Source: Spirosoma radiotolerans
Lineage (GTDB): Bacteria > Bacteroidota > Bacteroidia > Cytophagales > Spirosomataceae
Direction: 5' to 3'
Assembly: GCF_000974425.1 (NCBI RefSeq)
Contig: NZ_CP010429.1
Span: 6,092,501-6,156,500, forward strand
DNA: 64,000 nt
In this document: piece after piece, positions 52,174 to 61,838 of the stretch
Layout: each line of letters begins with the position of its first letter
How positions within the stretch are numbered: position 1 is the stretch's first letter
The notes under the pieces: model-generated
Told to the model about the DNA's origin: nothing
Databases searched by the model: none
What the model saw: only the letters and a program-made list of their open reading frames with translations
Translations under genes and position numbers: made by a program

Positions 52174-52263
52174 TTTTGTCATCCCGACGCAGGCGGGATC
52201 TTAACATGTACTAGCACTCAAGTAAGGATACGTTAAGATCCCGCCTGCGTCGGGATGACAAAA
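52174..52263. repeat. 32-bp perfect inverted repeat (REP/MITE-like)
   Basis: Arms 52174-52205 and 52232-52263 are perfectly complementary over 32 bp, with a 26-bp loop. The arm core TCATCCCGACGCAGGCGGGA contains its own small palindrome (TCCCG...CGGGA), as REP-type repeats do. No coding content. Too long and too well separated from the previous gene for a simple terminator. Confidence 0.65.
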
Positions 52264-52402
52264 ATTCATTAGCCACGTTAACTAGGGTTAACGCGTCAGT
52301 GTGTACCGCACACGATGCGCGCTCAGGACCGCAGTCTTTCTCTTTCAAACTAAAGCTATTGCCGGCCGTTCCTTATAAAAAGGTATACCCGATTGTAGTT
52401 TT

Positions 52403-53089
52403 ATGGCAAACAGACCTGATGCGAACGTCCTCATTTTTGATATGGACGGCACACTGATTGATAGCAACCCGACCCATAAAGTGGCTTATGGTGAATTTTT
52501 GAAACGCCACGATATTGAGATGACCGATGATGACTTCATGAAGTATATATCAGGCCGTATGAATCCCGATATTATGAAGCACTTCTTCGGTGATGACATT
52601 GGCTCGGAGCGTATTCAGGCGTTAACGCAGGAGAAAGAATCGCTTTTTCATGAGTTATACGCGCCGGTGATCAAACCCATCAATGGCCTGGTTCCGTTTC
52701 TGGAGGCAGCCCACGACGCTGGTTTTTTGATGGTGCTGGCGACATCGGCCCCCATGATGAATGTAGACTTTGTCTTCGACCATATTCCGATCCGGAAATT
52801 TTTCGCTAAAATCGTTTCTGAACAGGATGTTCAGGTTGGCAAACCAGATCCAACGGTGTTTCGTCTAGCGGCTGAACGAGTACAGGCTTCACCAGACCAG
52901 TGCCTGGTTTTTGAAGATTCCCAACCAGGTGTCGAGGCCGCAAAGGCCGCTGGTATGAACGTTGTTGTCCTAACAACCACCCATTCACCTAACGAGCTTG
53001 GGGAGGCAGAACTCGCCATAGATGACTACACACAGGTAACTGTAGATCAATTGCGTGAGTTGATAAAGCAACCGGCACAGGCAGACTAA
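52403..53089 (+). CDS. HAD-family phosphatase / phosphoglucomutase-like
   Basis: A 228-residue cytoplasmic HAD hydrolase of subfamily I. Motif I is 'FDMDGTLIDS' (nucleophile and acid Asp at about 13 and 15). A helical cap follows (about 20-90). Motif II is Thr-Ser in 'VLATSAP', motif III is Lys in 'VGKPDPTVFRLAAER', and motif IV is 'VFEDSQPGVEAAKAAGM'. All catalytic residues are present. Closest in layout to beta-phosphoglucomutase or sugar-phosphate phosphatases; the substrate is not determinable. Apparently monocistronic. Confidence 0.87.
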   Translation: MANRPDANVLIFDMDGTLIDSNPTHKVAYGEFLKRHDIEMTDDDFMKYISGRMNPDIMKHFFGDDIGSERIQALTQEKESLFHELYAPVIKPINGLVPFLEAAHDAGFLMVLATSAPMMNVDFVFDHIPIRKFFAKIVSEQDVQVGKPDPTVFRLAAERVQASPDQCLVFEDSQPGVEAAKAAGMNVVVLTTTHSPNELGEAELAIDDYTQVTVDQLRELIKQPAQAD

Positions 53090-53116
53090 AAGAACGTGAA
53101 CGATGAGATTTGGCCG

Positions 53117-53155
53117 CGTAGCTGACCAATATTTATAGAAAAATGGTCAGCTACG
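53117..53155. terminator. 12-bp hairpin between convergent genes
   Basis: CGTAGCTGACCA (53117-53128) pairs perfectly with TGGTCAGCTACG (53144-53155). It lies between the HAD gene and the end of the leftward sulfatase, so it can end either transcript. Confidence 0.6.
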
Positions 53156-53257
53156 GCACGTAATCATTTTGTAATCGGCAGGAAAACCCCGTGTTCATGT
53201 TAAGAAGAGAGCCTGTCTGTGACGAAGCTATCTCTATACGCTTCCTTAATAACTAGT

Positions 53258-54718
53258 TTACTGGCCCGACGTAAGCCGCCCCGGTTCGCGAACGTTGGCG
53301 CCTGTACGCTTCTGAAGATCATCGCCAAGGTCAGCACGGGCTTCTTCGGCAATCTTTTCCAGTTTAGCAACAACGTCGGGGTGTTGCTCCCGAACGTCAT
53401 AGCGCTCGCCGGGGTCACGGCGCAGATCATACAAAGCAGTCGCAAATTCGTGGGTTTCTGTGCTGGGACCAGGTTGCCCATTCTGACCGGGGAGAAACCC
53501 TTCATATGTACGGCCGGGATGAGCAAATACCAGTTTCCAATCGCCTTCCCGAACGGCTTCGAGGCTGTTTTTACGATAATAGTAATAAAACTTATCGCGG
53601 GGCGTCACGGTGTTATCGCCTTTGAGGAGCGCAATCCAGTCAACGCCATCAATCCGCTGTTTGGGCAGGCGGGCGCCACAAAGTTTTGTTACAGTGGGCA
53701 GAATGTCCAGCGCCGTCAGCAATTTGTTACTCACCCGACCCGCCGGAACAACGCCCGGCCAGCGAACCAGACAGGGTACCCGATGGCCCCCTTCAAACGA
53801 CGTTCCTTTGCCCTCTCTGAAACCGCCCGACGAACCCGCATGGTCACCATAATTCAGCCAGGGGCCATTGTCGCTGATGAATATAACAAGGGTATTTTTG
53901 TCCAGGCCCTGCTGCTTCAATTCACTCATTATTTGGCCAACAGACCAGTCCAGTTCCATCAGTACATCACCGAAAATGCCTCGTTCGCTCTTTCCTTTAA
54001 ATTTCGGTGAAGCCGCCAGGGGAACGTGTGGCAACGGATGCGGTACGTACAGGAAAAATGGTTTTTTCTTATGATTCCGAATAAAGGAAACGGCCCGCTC
54101 GGTGATGGTTTCGGTTATTTTGCCGGCATCGTCCAGATTCCTGATTTCCTGTTTCGGCTCGTTGCCCTCAATCCACCGCAGCGCCGGGTAATGAGCCGCA
54201 GCCTGATTGGGATGCAGTGGCCACATATCGTGCGAATACGGTACGCCATAGTACTCATCGAAACCCTGCTGTAGTGGCAGGAATTGCTTGTTATCACCCA
54301 AATGCCATTTGCCGAACATCCCTGTTGCATAGCCGCGCTCCTTGAGCAGATCGGCCAGGGTTTCTTCGTTCGGATTCAGGCCAATGAGTGAGTTTGGTCC
54401 TAAGGCGCCATAAATGCCCAGCCGATTGGGGTAACAACCCGTTAGCAGAGCCGCCCGCGACGCGCTACAAACGGCCTGAGCTGCCAGGAAGTTGGTGAAA
54501 CGAGTCCCTTCTGCCGCCATCCGATCCAGGTTGGGCGTTGTGTAATCCAACGCACCAGTGCAGGATAAATCGCCATAACCCAGATCGTCCATAAAAAACA
54601 GAACGACGTTTGGCGGGGCCACGGGAGCTGGTTTTCGGACCCAGGCCGTAATGAGCAGGCCAGTGCCCGCGAGTAAAAGCACACTTAAAAAAAGACGAAG
54701 AGAACGGGTTGACATCAT
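53258..54718 (-). CDS. Sulfatase 2 (Cys-type, CSASR motif)
   Basis: A 486-residue exported sulfatase (N-terminal helix 'LFLSVLLLAGTGLLI'). Metal-binding Asp pair in 'FFMDDLGYGDLS'. The formylglycine site is 'VCSASRAALLTG', that is Cys-x-Ala-x-Arg, a permitted variant of C-x-P-x-R. Other active-site groups: 'GKWHLGD', 'PHPLPHVPL' and 'FISDNGPW'. The Cys must be converted to formylglycine by an enzyme not in this window. Last gene of the leftward SusC-SusD-sulfatase-sulfatase run, so it probably removes sulfate from the imported glycan. Ends 'REPGRLTSGQ'. ATG 54715 is an equally possible start. Confidence 0.9.
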   Translation of the reverse strand: MMSTRSLRLFLSVLLLAGTGLLITAWVRKPAPVAPPNVVLFFMDDLGYGDLSCTGALDYTTPNLDRMAAEGTRFTNFLAAQAVCSASRAALLTGCYPNRLGIYGALGPNSLIGLNPNEETLADLLKERGYATGMFGKWHLGDNKQFLPLQQGFDEYYGVPYSHDMWPLHPNQAAAHYPALRWIEGNEPKQEIRNLDDAGKITETITERAVSFIRNHKKKPFFLYVPHPLPHVPLAASPKFKGKSERGIFGDVLMELDWSVGQIMSELKQQGLDKNTLVIFISDNGPWLNYGDHAGSSGGFREGKGTSFEGGHRVPCLVRWPGVVPAGRVSNKLLTALDILPTVTKLCGARLPKQRIDGVDWIALLKGDNTVTPRDKFYYYYRKNSLEAVREGDWKLVFAHPGRTYEGFLPGQNGQPGPSTETHEFATALYDLRRDPGERYDVREQHPDVVAKLEKIAEEARADLGDDLQKRTGANVREPGRLTSGQ

Positions 54719-54774
54719 TAGCGAAAACTGGTTAAAAAATACGACCTGATTACTGGTAAACCCCTGCCTGACTA

Positions 54775-56307
54775 TTAATTGGCGGCCACACCGGTGGCTT
54801 TAGGCGTTACGATTTCCCACTCATTGATGTGCGTGGGCCTATGCTCTCGGGCAACGATTGCGTCGAACTGGCGAATTAACTCGGGATGCTGGGCGGCTAT
54901 GTTCGTGCGTTCACTTACATCTTCAGCCAGGTTATACACCTCCCAGGCCGCCGTTCGATTTTTACGTACGTTGGTTTTCACCCCTTTCCAACTTCCCATC
55001 CGAATGGCCAGTTGCCCCCCTTTTTCGGGATACTCCCAATAAAGAAAAGCATGCTGTTTCTGAGCGGCTGACGGCCCCAGCAAAGTCGGCAAAAATGAGA
55101 TTCCATCCGTTTCGAACGGTTGTTTATAACCAACCAGCTCGGCCAGAGTAGCCAGCAAATCGTATTGAACCGATACGTGATCGGTAACCTGACCCGCTTT
55201 TATTTTGCCAGGCCACCGCGCCAGCATCGGCTCCCGAATGCCCCCTTCATATACATCCATTTTCAGGCCGCGTAAGTTACCTACGCTGTTAAAATAGGCA
55301 GCCTCAACCCCGCCATTGAATGTGGCTCCGTTATCGCTGGAGAACATAACGATCGTATTTTCGTCGATCTTCAGTTCTTTCAGAAGTTGCATCAGCTGCC
55401 CGATTTGGGCATCCATATGCGTAATCATTGCGGCATAGGTAGCCCTCGGGGAAGGCGTGGATGCATATCCCTGCTGACCAAGATAAGGCCGCTCAGCGGC
55501 CTGATTGTCTGTAAATTTACCCATGTACGGCTTGACTGCTGCCTCCGGCGCCTGCAACGAAACGTGCGGTGCCGTGAACGGCAGGTACAGAAAAAATGAA
55601 GCCTGGTGATGCTGACGAACAAACGCCTGCGCTTTCTGCGCCATTTTATCAATGGCGTAGTCATTACCCCGGTAATAAGCAAAAGCTTCCGGCGTAGCTG
55701 TTTCGGGTGTCAGCCGATGGTGTACATCGATAACCGGGTTGTTCAGGCGATCGCGTTTACCGTTTTCCCAGAGGTGCGTTGGGTAGTAGTTATGCGCTTG
55801 CTTCTGATCCAGGTAGCCGTAGAAATAGTCAAATCCCTGCTCATTGGGATTGCCGGTAGTGTTGCTCATGCCCATTCCCCACTTACCGATACAGGCGGTT
55901 TTATAACCCGCTTGCTGCATCATTCGCCCAATAGTGAACGCGCCGGGGTAGAGTGGCATTTGCCCACCTTCCAGCGAGTCGGGAAAGCCGCCCATCTCGT
56001 AATTACCCCGAATGTAGGAATGGCCGCTGTGTTTGCCTGTCAACAGCATGCAGCGCGCCGGTGCACAAACGGGCATGCTTGTGTAGTGCTGCGTAAACCG
56101 GATGCCTTCGCGGGCGATCTGGTCCAGGTTGGGCGTCCGGATTTTTTGTTGGCCATAACATCCCAGTTCCCCATACCCCAGATCATCCGCGTAGATGTAG
56201 ATGACATTGGGCCTGGTCGGCACAGCCTGCCTGAAAACAAAGGCCGTGCCGACCCAACCTGATACTAATAGAACCGAGATACTCCCCCAAAATGTGCCTG
56301 TTTTCAT
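54775..56307 (-). CDS. Sulfatase 1 (Cys-type, CAPAR motif)
   Basis: A 510-residue exported sulfatase starting 'MKTGTFWGSISVLLVSGWVG'. Metal site 'YADDLGYGELGCYG', formylglycine motif 'VCAPARCMLLTGKHSG' (C-x-P-x-R), then 'GKWGMGM', 'LPFTAPHVSL' and 'MFSSDNGATFNGG'. It differs enough from the neighbouring sulfatase that the two probably attack different sulfate positions. It is 40 bp below the SusD gene and 56 bp above the second sulfatase. The frame is open to 56343; ATG 56307 gives a normal signal peptide. Confidence 0.91.
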   Translation of the reverse strand: MKTGTFWGSISVLLVSGWVGTAFVFRQAVPTRPNVIYIYADDLGYGELGCYGQQKIRTPNLDQIAREGIRFTQHYTSMPVCAPARCMLLTGKHSGHSYIRGNYEMGGFPDSLEGGQMPLYPGAFTIGRMMQQAGYKTACIGKWGMGMSNTTGNPNEQGFDYFYGYLDQKQAHNYYPTHLWENGKRDRLNNPVIDVHHRLTPETATPEAFAYYRGNDYAIDKMAQKAQAFVRQHHQASFFLYLPFTAPHVSLQAPEAAVKPYMGKFTDNQAAERPYLGQQGYASTPSPRATYAAMITHMDAQIGQLMQLLKELKIDENTIVMFSSDNGATFNGGVEAAYFNSVGNLRGLKMDVYEGGIREPMLARWPGKIKAGQVTDHVSVQYDLLATLAELVGYKQPFETDGISFLPTLLGPSAAQKQHAFLYWEYPEKGGQLAIRMGSWKGVKTNVRKNRTAAWEVYNLAEDVSERTNIAAQHPELIRQFDAIVAREHRPTHINEWEIVTPKATGVAAN

Positions 56308-56347
56308 GTTGGTGAGGGCTTTGCCTAAATTATACAACATCAACTTT

Positions 56348-57943
56348 TTACCAGCCCGGATTCTGCGTGAGCGTTGGGGTTAGATTACGCTCCTTTTGCG
56401 GAATGGGCCAAAGATAATGGCGGGATTTATCGAACGTCCGATTTACAGCCACTGCCTGCACGGTTGCCAGCGCTCCCGTAGCGGTTTTGTAGGTAATTCC
56501 ATAAACCGGGCCGGGTATCACACTCTCAGCCGTTTTCCATCGGCGGATGTCGAACAGATGCTGGCCTTCAAAGGCTAACTCAACTGTCCGTTCCCGGCGA
56601 ACAATCGCTCGGAGATCGGCCTGGCTGGCGGTGCTGCCAATAGCAGGCTGCTTCACATCCGAACGACCATTCCGGACGGCATTGATGGCCGCAATGACAG
56701 TGGCATCCAACTGATTCAACTCAATCTTAGCTTCCGCATAAGTCAGCAGAATTTCGGCATAACGCAGCAAAATGATATTGATGCCATTGTTGGCCGGGTT
56801 GGCATAATCCTCTGGATTAACATATTTCTTGATATTAAAGCCTGTTGTGGAGGCAATGTACGTATTCCCGACGGCATCGGCCGTACCGCTGGTTGGCTCA
56901 GGCCGAAAGATTATCCCACTTGGCAGCACATCACCCGTCAGGAAAACCGAGAACCGTAGTCGTGGGTCGCGGTTGGTATATGGATTGGCCGGATCATAGC
57001 CACTAGTGGCATCGGTAATCAGCTTACCCGACGTTGTTTCATACATATCCACCAGCGCTTTGGTCGGCACATAGGTGCTGTTGGCACTTTTCTGACTATA
57101 AGGCGCCAGCAAGTTAAAGACATTGACGGGATAGGTGTCTTTAATGAATTGCCGGTCCAGCAGTACCTCCTTGTTGTTTTCGGCTGCCAGCGTAAATAGC
57201 TTTTCGTAACTGTCATTTAGTCCATAAACTCCCAGCTTTATGACCTGATCGGCCGCATCAGCCGCCTGCTGGTATCGGCCAGCCAGTAAATTAGCCCGCG
57301 CCCGCAAACCCAGGGCGGCCCCTTTGGTAAAACGGCCTTTATCGGTAGCGGCATAGGTGGTGGGCAACAAGCCCGCAGCCTCACTTAGTTCTTTATCCAC
57401 AAAATCCCATATCTGGGTAATGGGGGCTCGGGCCAGGGTGCGGCTTTGATCCAGCGAAATAGCCGTCGTCACCAAGGGAACATCGCCAAAAAGAGAAGCC
57501 AGCTTTACGTACTGATACGCCCGGAGCGCTCGTGCCTCTCCCTTAAACTGACTGATCAACGTGGTATTGGTAGACGTCACTTTATCGACGTTCTCCAGAA
57601 AATAATTACAGGCTCGGATACCCTTGTAGGCCTTAGCCCATTCGCCAAAAACTTTTGCGCTTGTGGCGTCATACTGACCCAGTTCAACATAAGCCTGCAC
57701 ATCGAACGGCTGGTTAGTGTGGGCAATATCCGTCATGGCATCCCAACTAAAAATGTTGGTGCTGTCGAGGTCTGTATACAGCGAATTAGCGGCCAGGCGG
57801 GCATCATTCTCGGTTTTCCAGAATAAGTTCTCCGATAGGCGGTCGTTGGGAGCAGTGTCCAGTAACTCCCGGTCGCAGGCCGTAAAAATCAACCCGGAGA
57901 CGGCCAGCAGAAAAGGAAGCAGTATATAATTTATTCGTTTCAT
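56348..57943 (-). CDS. SusD/RagB outer-membrane lipoprotein
   Basis: A 531-residue SusD homologue with a lipobox in 'LAVSGLIFTAC'. Typical segments: 'NDRLSENLFWKTENDARLAA', 'RALRAYQYVKLASLFGDVPL', 'IILLRYAEILLTYAEAKIEL', 'ERTVELAFEGQHLFDIRRW' and 'YLWPIPQKERNLTPTLTQN'. Surface lid of the SusC gene 28 bp upstream. The open frame continues to 58066, but that part lies inside the SusC gene, so ATG 57943 is the start. The two following sulfatases suggest a sulfated ligand. Confidence 0.92.
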   Translation of the reverse strand: MKRINYILLPFLLAVSGLIFTACDRELLDTAPNDRLSENLFWKTENDARLAANSLYTDLDSTNIFSWDAMTDIAHTNQPFDVQAYVELGQYDATSAKVFGEWAKAYKGIRACNYFLENVDKVTSTNTTLISQFKGEARALRAYQYVKLASLFGDVPLVTTAISLDQSRTLARAPITQIWDFVDKELSEAAGLLPTTYAATDKGRFTKGAALGLRARANLLAGRYQQAADAADQVIKLGVYGLNDSYEKLFTLAAENNKEVLLDRQFIKDTYPVNVFNLLAPYSQKSANSTYVPTKALVDMYETTSGKLITDATSGYDPANPYTNRDPRLRFSVFLTGDVLPSGIIFRPEPTSGTADAVGNTYIASTTGFNIKKYVNPEDYANPANNGINIILLRYAEILLTYAEAKIELNQLDATVIAAINAVRNGRSDVKQPAIGSTASQADLRAIVRRERTVELAFEGQHLFDIRRWKTAESVIPGPVYGITYKTATGALATVQAVAVNRTFDKSRHYLWPIPQKERNLTPTLTQNPGW

Positions 57944-57971
57944 GCGTGTAGAATAAACAGAGTGGATGAGG

Positions 57972-60900
57972 TTAGAACTGCAGGTTGAGCCCGAGCGTGT
58001 ACAAGGCCGTTTGCGGATAATAAACCGCCCGGCCCGAGCCGGCTTCGGGGTCCAGGTTCCACTCATTGAGTTTAGAAAGGGTCAACACATTAGTGGCCGA
58101 CACGTAGGTACGGATGCGGCTTAAGCGCACTTTCGACGCGATGGCCGCTGGTAGTGAATAGGCCAGCTGGACGTTTTTCAGCCGGACATACGACCCGTCG
58201 ATCACCAGCCGATCGGAGGTTGCTACGTTTCGCAGGTCAAATTTCAGCGGTCTTGGAAACCGGGCATCCGTATGGTCAGGTGTCCAGTAATTATTGGTGT
58301 AAATAGAATGTGTAAAACCTTCCTGGTTTCCCATTTCGGCCAGCGCACCGGCCAAACGGGTACTCACCTGGGCAGCGCCCTGAAAGAGCAGATTCAACTC
58401 AAAATTCCGGTACGAGAAATTGGAGTTGAGGCCAAAGGTGAACTTGGGAAACGAGTTGCCAATATTGGTCATGTCATTGGCGTCAATTTTACCATCCCCA
58501 TTGGCGTCTATGTATTTTACGTCGCCGGGTTTGGTGTTGGCGGCATAGGTCGCTTTGTAGTTGTTAATCTGCTCCTGCGTCTGGAACAACCCATCGGTCT
58601 TGTAGCCCCACAATGTATTGATCGGCAACCCGACGGCAATAATGTACCTTGGATCAATATCGGAGCCAATGATGTAAGGGCCCGTTCCTTTCAGGTCAAC
58701 GACCTTATTTTCGTTTATACTGAAATTGCCCCCCAGGTTATACTGAAAGCCGGACGCATTTTTAGCACCCCGGTAGTTCAGGCTGAACTCCCAGCCTTTA
58801 TTCTCTACCGAGCCCGCATTTTGTGGCGGAGCCGTCAGGCCGATGGTTGCCGGGATATCCAGGTTCAACAGAATATCGTTCGTCAGCTTTCGGTAGAAAT
58901 CGACAGTCAGGTTCAGTCGGCCACGCAGAAAAGAGGCATCCAGGCCCAGATCCAACTGTGTCGTCGACTCCCATCCCAGGTTCGTATTGGCGAGTGTTGT
59001 CTGGCGATAACCCTGCACGGCGGCCCCGTTGAAATCATAGCCATTCGCCGTAAGGGCGGCATAATAACTGTATAGATTCACCGATTGGTTACCGGTTATC
59101 CCCCACGAACCACGCAGTTTCAGATCATTAACCGTTTTTTGCAGACCCTGCCAGAACGTTTCCCTGGAGAGTCGCCAGCCTGCCGAGAACGAAGGGAAGA
59201 AGCTGTATTGCCTGGGACCTGTAAATTTGGATGAGCCGTCATAACGTCCGTTCACTTCAACCAGATACTTGCCATCGTAATCGTAATTGACACGACCAAA
59301 ATAAGACCGTAAGCCATAAACGGCATCGTTTCCAGAATTGCTCTTGGTCCCATCATTGGCGCCCTGGCCAATTGACTGAATGTCGTTGTTGAAAAACCGC
59401 TCGCGATAAGCGCTCAAAAATGTTTGCGTATTGCCAATCTGCGAGTAACCCAGCAGCCCTTTCAGGTTATGGCTACCCAGTTTCCGCTCGTAGGTCAGCA
59501 GGTTGATTAGGGTGTATTCCCGTAGGGTATTGCGGACTTCAGTCAACGTATTGTTGGCGACCGTTTTTGTAATATTGGTGTTCTTATCCGTGTTGACATA
59601 CGAATTGGCAAAGTTCTTCTCCTGCGTAAAAAAGCCCCTGCCAGCCAGTTGCGTCGAGAAGGTCAGGCCGTCAACGATTTCCCAGTCAGCTTTTACGTAC
59701 CCCGCCAGGTAATCCGTAGACCGCTTTGAATCACCGCCTATTTCGGCATACATCAACGGATTATTTCCCTGCGTACTTAAGCCATAGGTACCGTCGGCAT
59801 ATTTCGGGACGGCCCATAGTGATCCGTGCAGGAAGTAGTTGATCGGGTCGACAGTAGGTGCCTGAGAATAGTTGTAGCGGTAGTTGATGTCGCCACTCAC
59901 CCGCAGTTTAGGCGAAATTGTATAATCTGTATTCAGACGTATTTCGCCGATCTTACTCCCATAATGTGTGATGATACCCGCCTGGTCCTGATACCGGAGG
60001 CTTAGCCGGGTCCGGATGGCTTCGGTGCCTCCGGCTACCGCTATGGTATGATTTTGCTGGGGAGCCGCCTGAAGAACCGTTTGAAACCAGGTGTTGGGTA
60101 GCGGGTACTTCTCCCGATCAGTAGCCGTAACATACGCCTGAATGGACTGTTCAGTAAAGCGGGCGGGCAACGGCGAACCGGCATTAGTATAAGCTGCTAC
60201 CTGCATCCGCATGTAATCTTCCAGGCCCATCATATGCGGTTTGTTAATCGAATTCTGGAGGGCGTAATACCCATTATATTCTACCTGAACTTTGCTGCCT
60301 TTAGCCCGCTTTGTAGTAACCAGTACCACACCATTTGTAGCTCTGGAGCCGTAGATGGCCGTTGACGCAGCATCTTTCAGAATAGAAATTGTCTCAATAT
60401 CGTCTGGATTAATATCCGATAGCCGCTGTTCAATCCCATCGACAATCACCAGCGCGTCGTTTTTACTCATGTCGTATCCGCCCGTGCCATTGTTGGTTCC
60501 GGCCGTATTACTGACACCATTGATGTTGAACGTGGTAATTCCCCGAACGCGGATTGCCGTATTGGAGCGCCCCGGCGAACCGCCCTGATCGAGTACGGTA
60601 ACGCCTGGCAGCTGTCCCTGCAACGACTGCTGAATATTGGAAACGGGCCGCCGGGCTATCTCCTCAGCGCCAATCTGCGATACGGAGTTCGTCAGGCTGT
60701 TGCGTTTTTGAGTACCATAACCTACCACCACAACTTCGTCAAGTTGCTTATTATCCGTTGTCAAGGATACCTCAATACGGCTGCGCCCATTCACCGGCAC
60801 CTCCTGTGTGGTAAAGCCAATACCCGAAAAAACCAGAACAGCATTGGCCGGCGCATCGAGGGTGAACTTCCCGTTGGCATCGGTTGTGGTACCTTTTGCG

Positions 60901-61166
60901 GTGTTCCTAATGACGACATTGATTCCCGGCAGAGTTTCGCCCGTCTCGCTCTTCACCGTACCCGTAATAGGTTGGTCAGCAATGCTCGTCGAGGATGCCT
61001 TCGTTAAAGCATCTCTTAGCTGACGGGTAACGACCTTGGTAGGTTCTTTTTTGAGCTGGAGATTACTGGCCAGGACAACGGACTGCGACCAGGCAGGCCG
61101 CAACCCAGCAAGCAATAGCATAGACAAAAGACCCACGTTAATGGCTTTTTGTAAATAATTGGTCAT
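57972..61166 (-). CDS. SusC/RagA TonB-dependent outer-membrane transporter
   Basis: A 1064-residue receptor. Signal 'LLAGLRPAWSQ'; a Lys/Thr-rich linker (about 30-66); a regulatory-like domain ('ITGTVKSETGETLPGINVV', 'TTTDANGKFTLDAP'); then 'LDEVVVVGYGTQKR', a plug ('LQGQLPGVTVLDQGG', 'IRVRGITTFN', 'DALVIVDGIEQR', 'DAASTAIYGSRATNG') and a barrel ending 'TALYTLGLNLQF'. First gene of the leftward sulfatase locus. It imports glycan fragments with the SusD encoded just downstream. No anti-sigma or hybrid regulator is beside it in the window. Confidence 0.93.
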   Translation of the reverse strand: MTNYLQKAINVGLLSMLLLAGLRPAWSQSVVLASNLQLKKEPTKVVTRQLRDALTKASSTSIADQPITGTVKSETGETLPGINVVIRNTAKGTTTDANGKFTLDAPANAVLVFSGIGFTTQEVPVNGRSRIEVSLTTDNKQLDEVVVVGYGTQKRNSLTNSVSQIGAEEIARRPVSNIQQSLQGQLPGVTVLDQGGSPGRSNTAIRVRGITTFNINGVSNTAGTNNGTGGYDMSKNDALVIVDGIEQRLSDINPDDIETISILKDAASTAIYGSRATNGVVLVTTKRAKGSKVQVEYNGYYALQNSINKPHMMGLEDYMRMQVAAYTNAGSPLPARFTEQSIQAYVTATDREKYPLPNTWFQTVLQAAPQQNHTIAVAGGTEAIRTRLSLRYQDQAGIITHYGSKIGEIRLNTDYTISPKLRVSGDINYRYNYSQAPTVDPINYFLHGSLWAVPKYADGTYGLSTQGNNPLMYAEIGGDSKRSTDYLAGYVKADWEIVDGLTFSTQLAGRGFFTQEKNFANSYVNTDKNTNITKTVANNTLTEVRNTLREYTLINLLTYERKLGSHNLKGLLGYSQIGNTQTFLSAYRERFFNNDIQSIGQGANDGTKSNSGNDAVYGLRSYFGRVNYDYDGKYLVEVNGRYDGSSKFTGPRQYSFFPSFSAGWRLSRETFWQGLQKTVNDLKLRGSWGITGNQSVNLYSYYAALTANGYDFNGAAVQGYRQTTLANTNLGWESTTQLDLGLDASFLRGRLNLTVDFYRKLTNDILLNLDIPATIGLTAPPQNAGSVENKGWEFSLNYRGAKNASGFQYNLGGNFSINENKVVDLKGTGPYIIGSDIDPRYIIAVGLPINTLWGYKTDGLFQTQEQINNYKATYAANTKPGDVKYIDANGDGKIDANDMTNIGNSFPKFTFGLNSNFSYRNFELNLLFQGAAQVSTRLAGALAEMGNQEGFTHSIYTNNYWTPDHTDARFPRPLKFDLRNVATSDRLVIDGSYVRLKNVQLAYSLPAAIASKVRLSRIRTYVSATNVLTLSKLNEWNLDPEAGSGRAVYYPQTALYTLGLNLQF

Positions 61167-61838
61167 ACGGATAATAAAATTAGGTGGTTAGTTGTCCATA
61201 AACTGGACAGGAATGGGTAAGCACATCATTGATTGAGCTATTCACTAGTTAGGTGCCAGAATCCGTGGCAACAACCGATAAACTGCCTCGCAGCGAAAAC
61301 GAAGCTTGCCGTTAGGCATAATAGTATGGTTAATTTATGGGCAAAGGTTAATAAGTCAAATTTCTTTTCCAAGAGAAAGTTAAAAATTTGATTATCAAAG
61401 ATTTACCCATTAGTCTATCGGGAATTACCGTTACTCAAGACTAGCCTGAGGCTTCGAAAAGGCATTGACGTGACGATGAGCCTATTAGGCAGAAGCGCTT
61501 ACTAATTCGGAGATTGGCATCAGCAGTAGCCGACGATTCGACACAAAAGCTATGTGCCCTGTGTGTCTCTGTGGTTAATTCATTGATTTAAGATGAATAA
61601 GGGCAAAATCGAACCTGATCAGCCCTCAGCTGATTGACTTTTATTAAATAAGCGCCCATAAACAACCGCTTCAATGGTTTAGCATGAGCATAAACCGTTG
61701 AAACGGTTCATAAGATGAAGCCATTTTGACTAACCCTACCGCTAAACCGGGCCGCCGTCACGTGTCGCGTGATGGGTTGATATAAAGTTTATTCGGCGCT
61801 TATTTCATGTAAACCAATCAACTTACTGTTGCTTAAAG
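61167..61838. other. Intergenic region, 672 bp
   Basis: Divided between the 5' side of the leftward SusC gene and the 3' side of the leftward arfB gene. It contains a loose Bacteroidota promoter candidate for SusC (reverse strand: CTTG at 61373-61370, 20 bp, AACCTTTG at 61349-61342), a dyad TGTCCA-N5-TGGACA at 61193-61209, and an imperfect 18-bp hairpin at 61664-61708 (AACCGCTTCAATGGTTTA and its near complement). No gene was found. Confidence 0.45.

Larger units (their letters stand above)
52018..52402. other. Intergenic region with two inverted repeats
   Basis: Holds a terminator (52048-52088) and a 32-bp perfect inverted repeat (52174-52263), both listed separately. The rest shows no gene and no recognisable promoter for the HAD gene. 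Confidence 0.5.

Noticed and set aside
61193..61209. TGTCCA-N5-TGGACA dyad upstream of the SusC gene, as a sixth operator
   Set aside because: The spacer is 5 bases instead of 4, there is only one dyad, and no TGGYACR-N4-TTGG element lies about 90 bp away.
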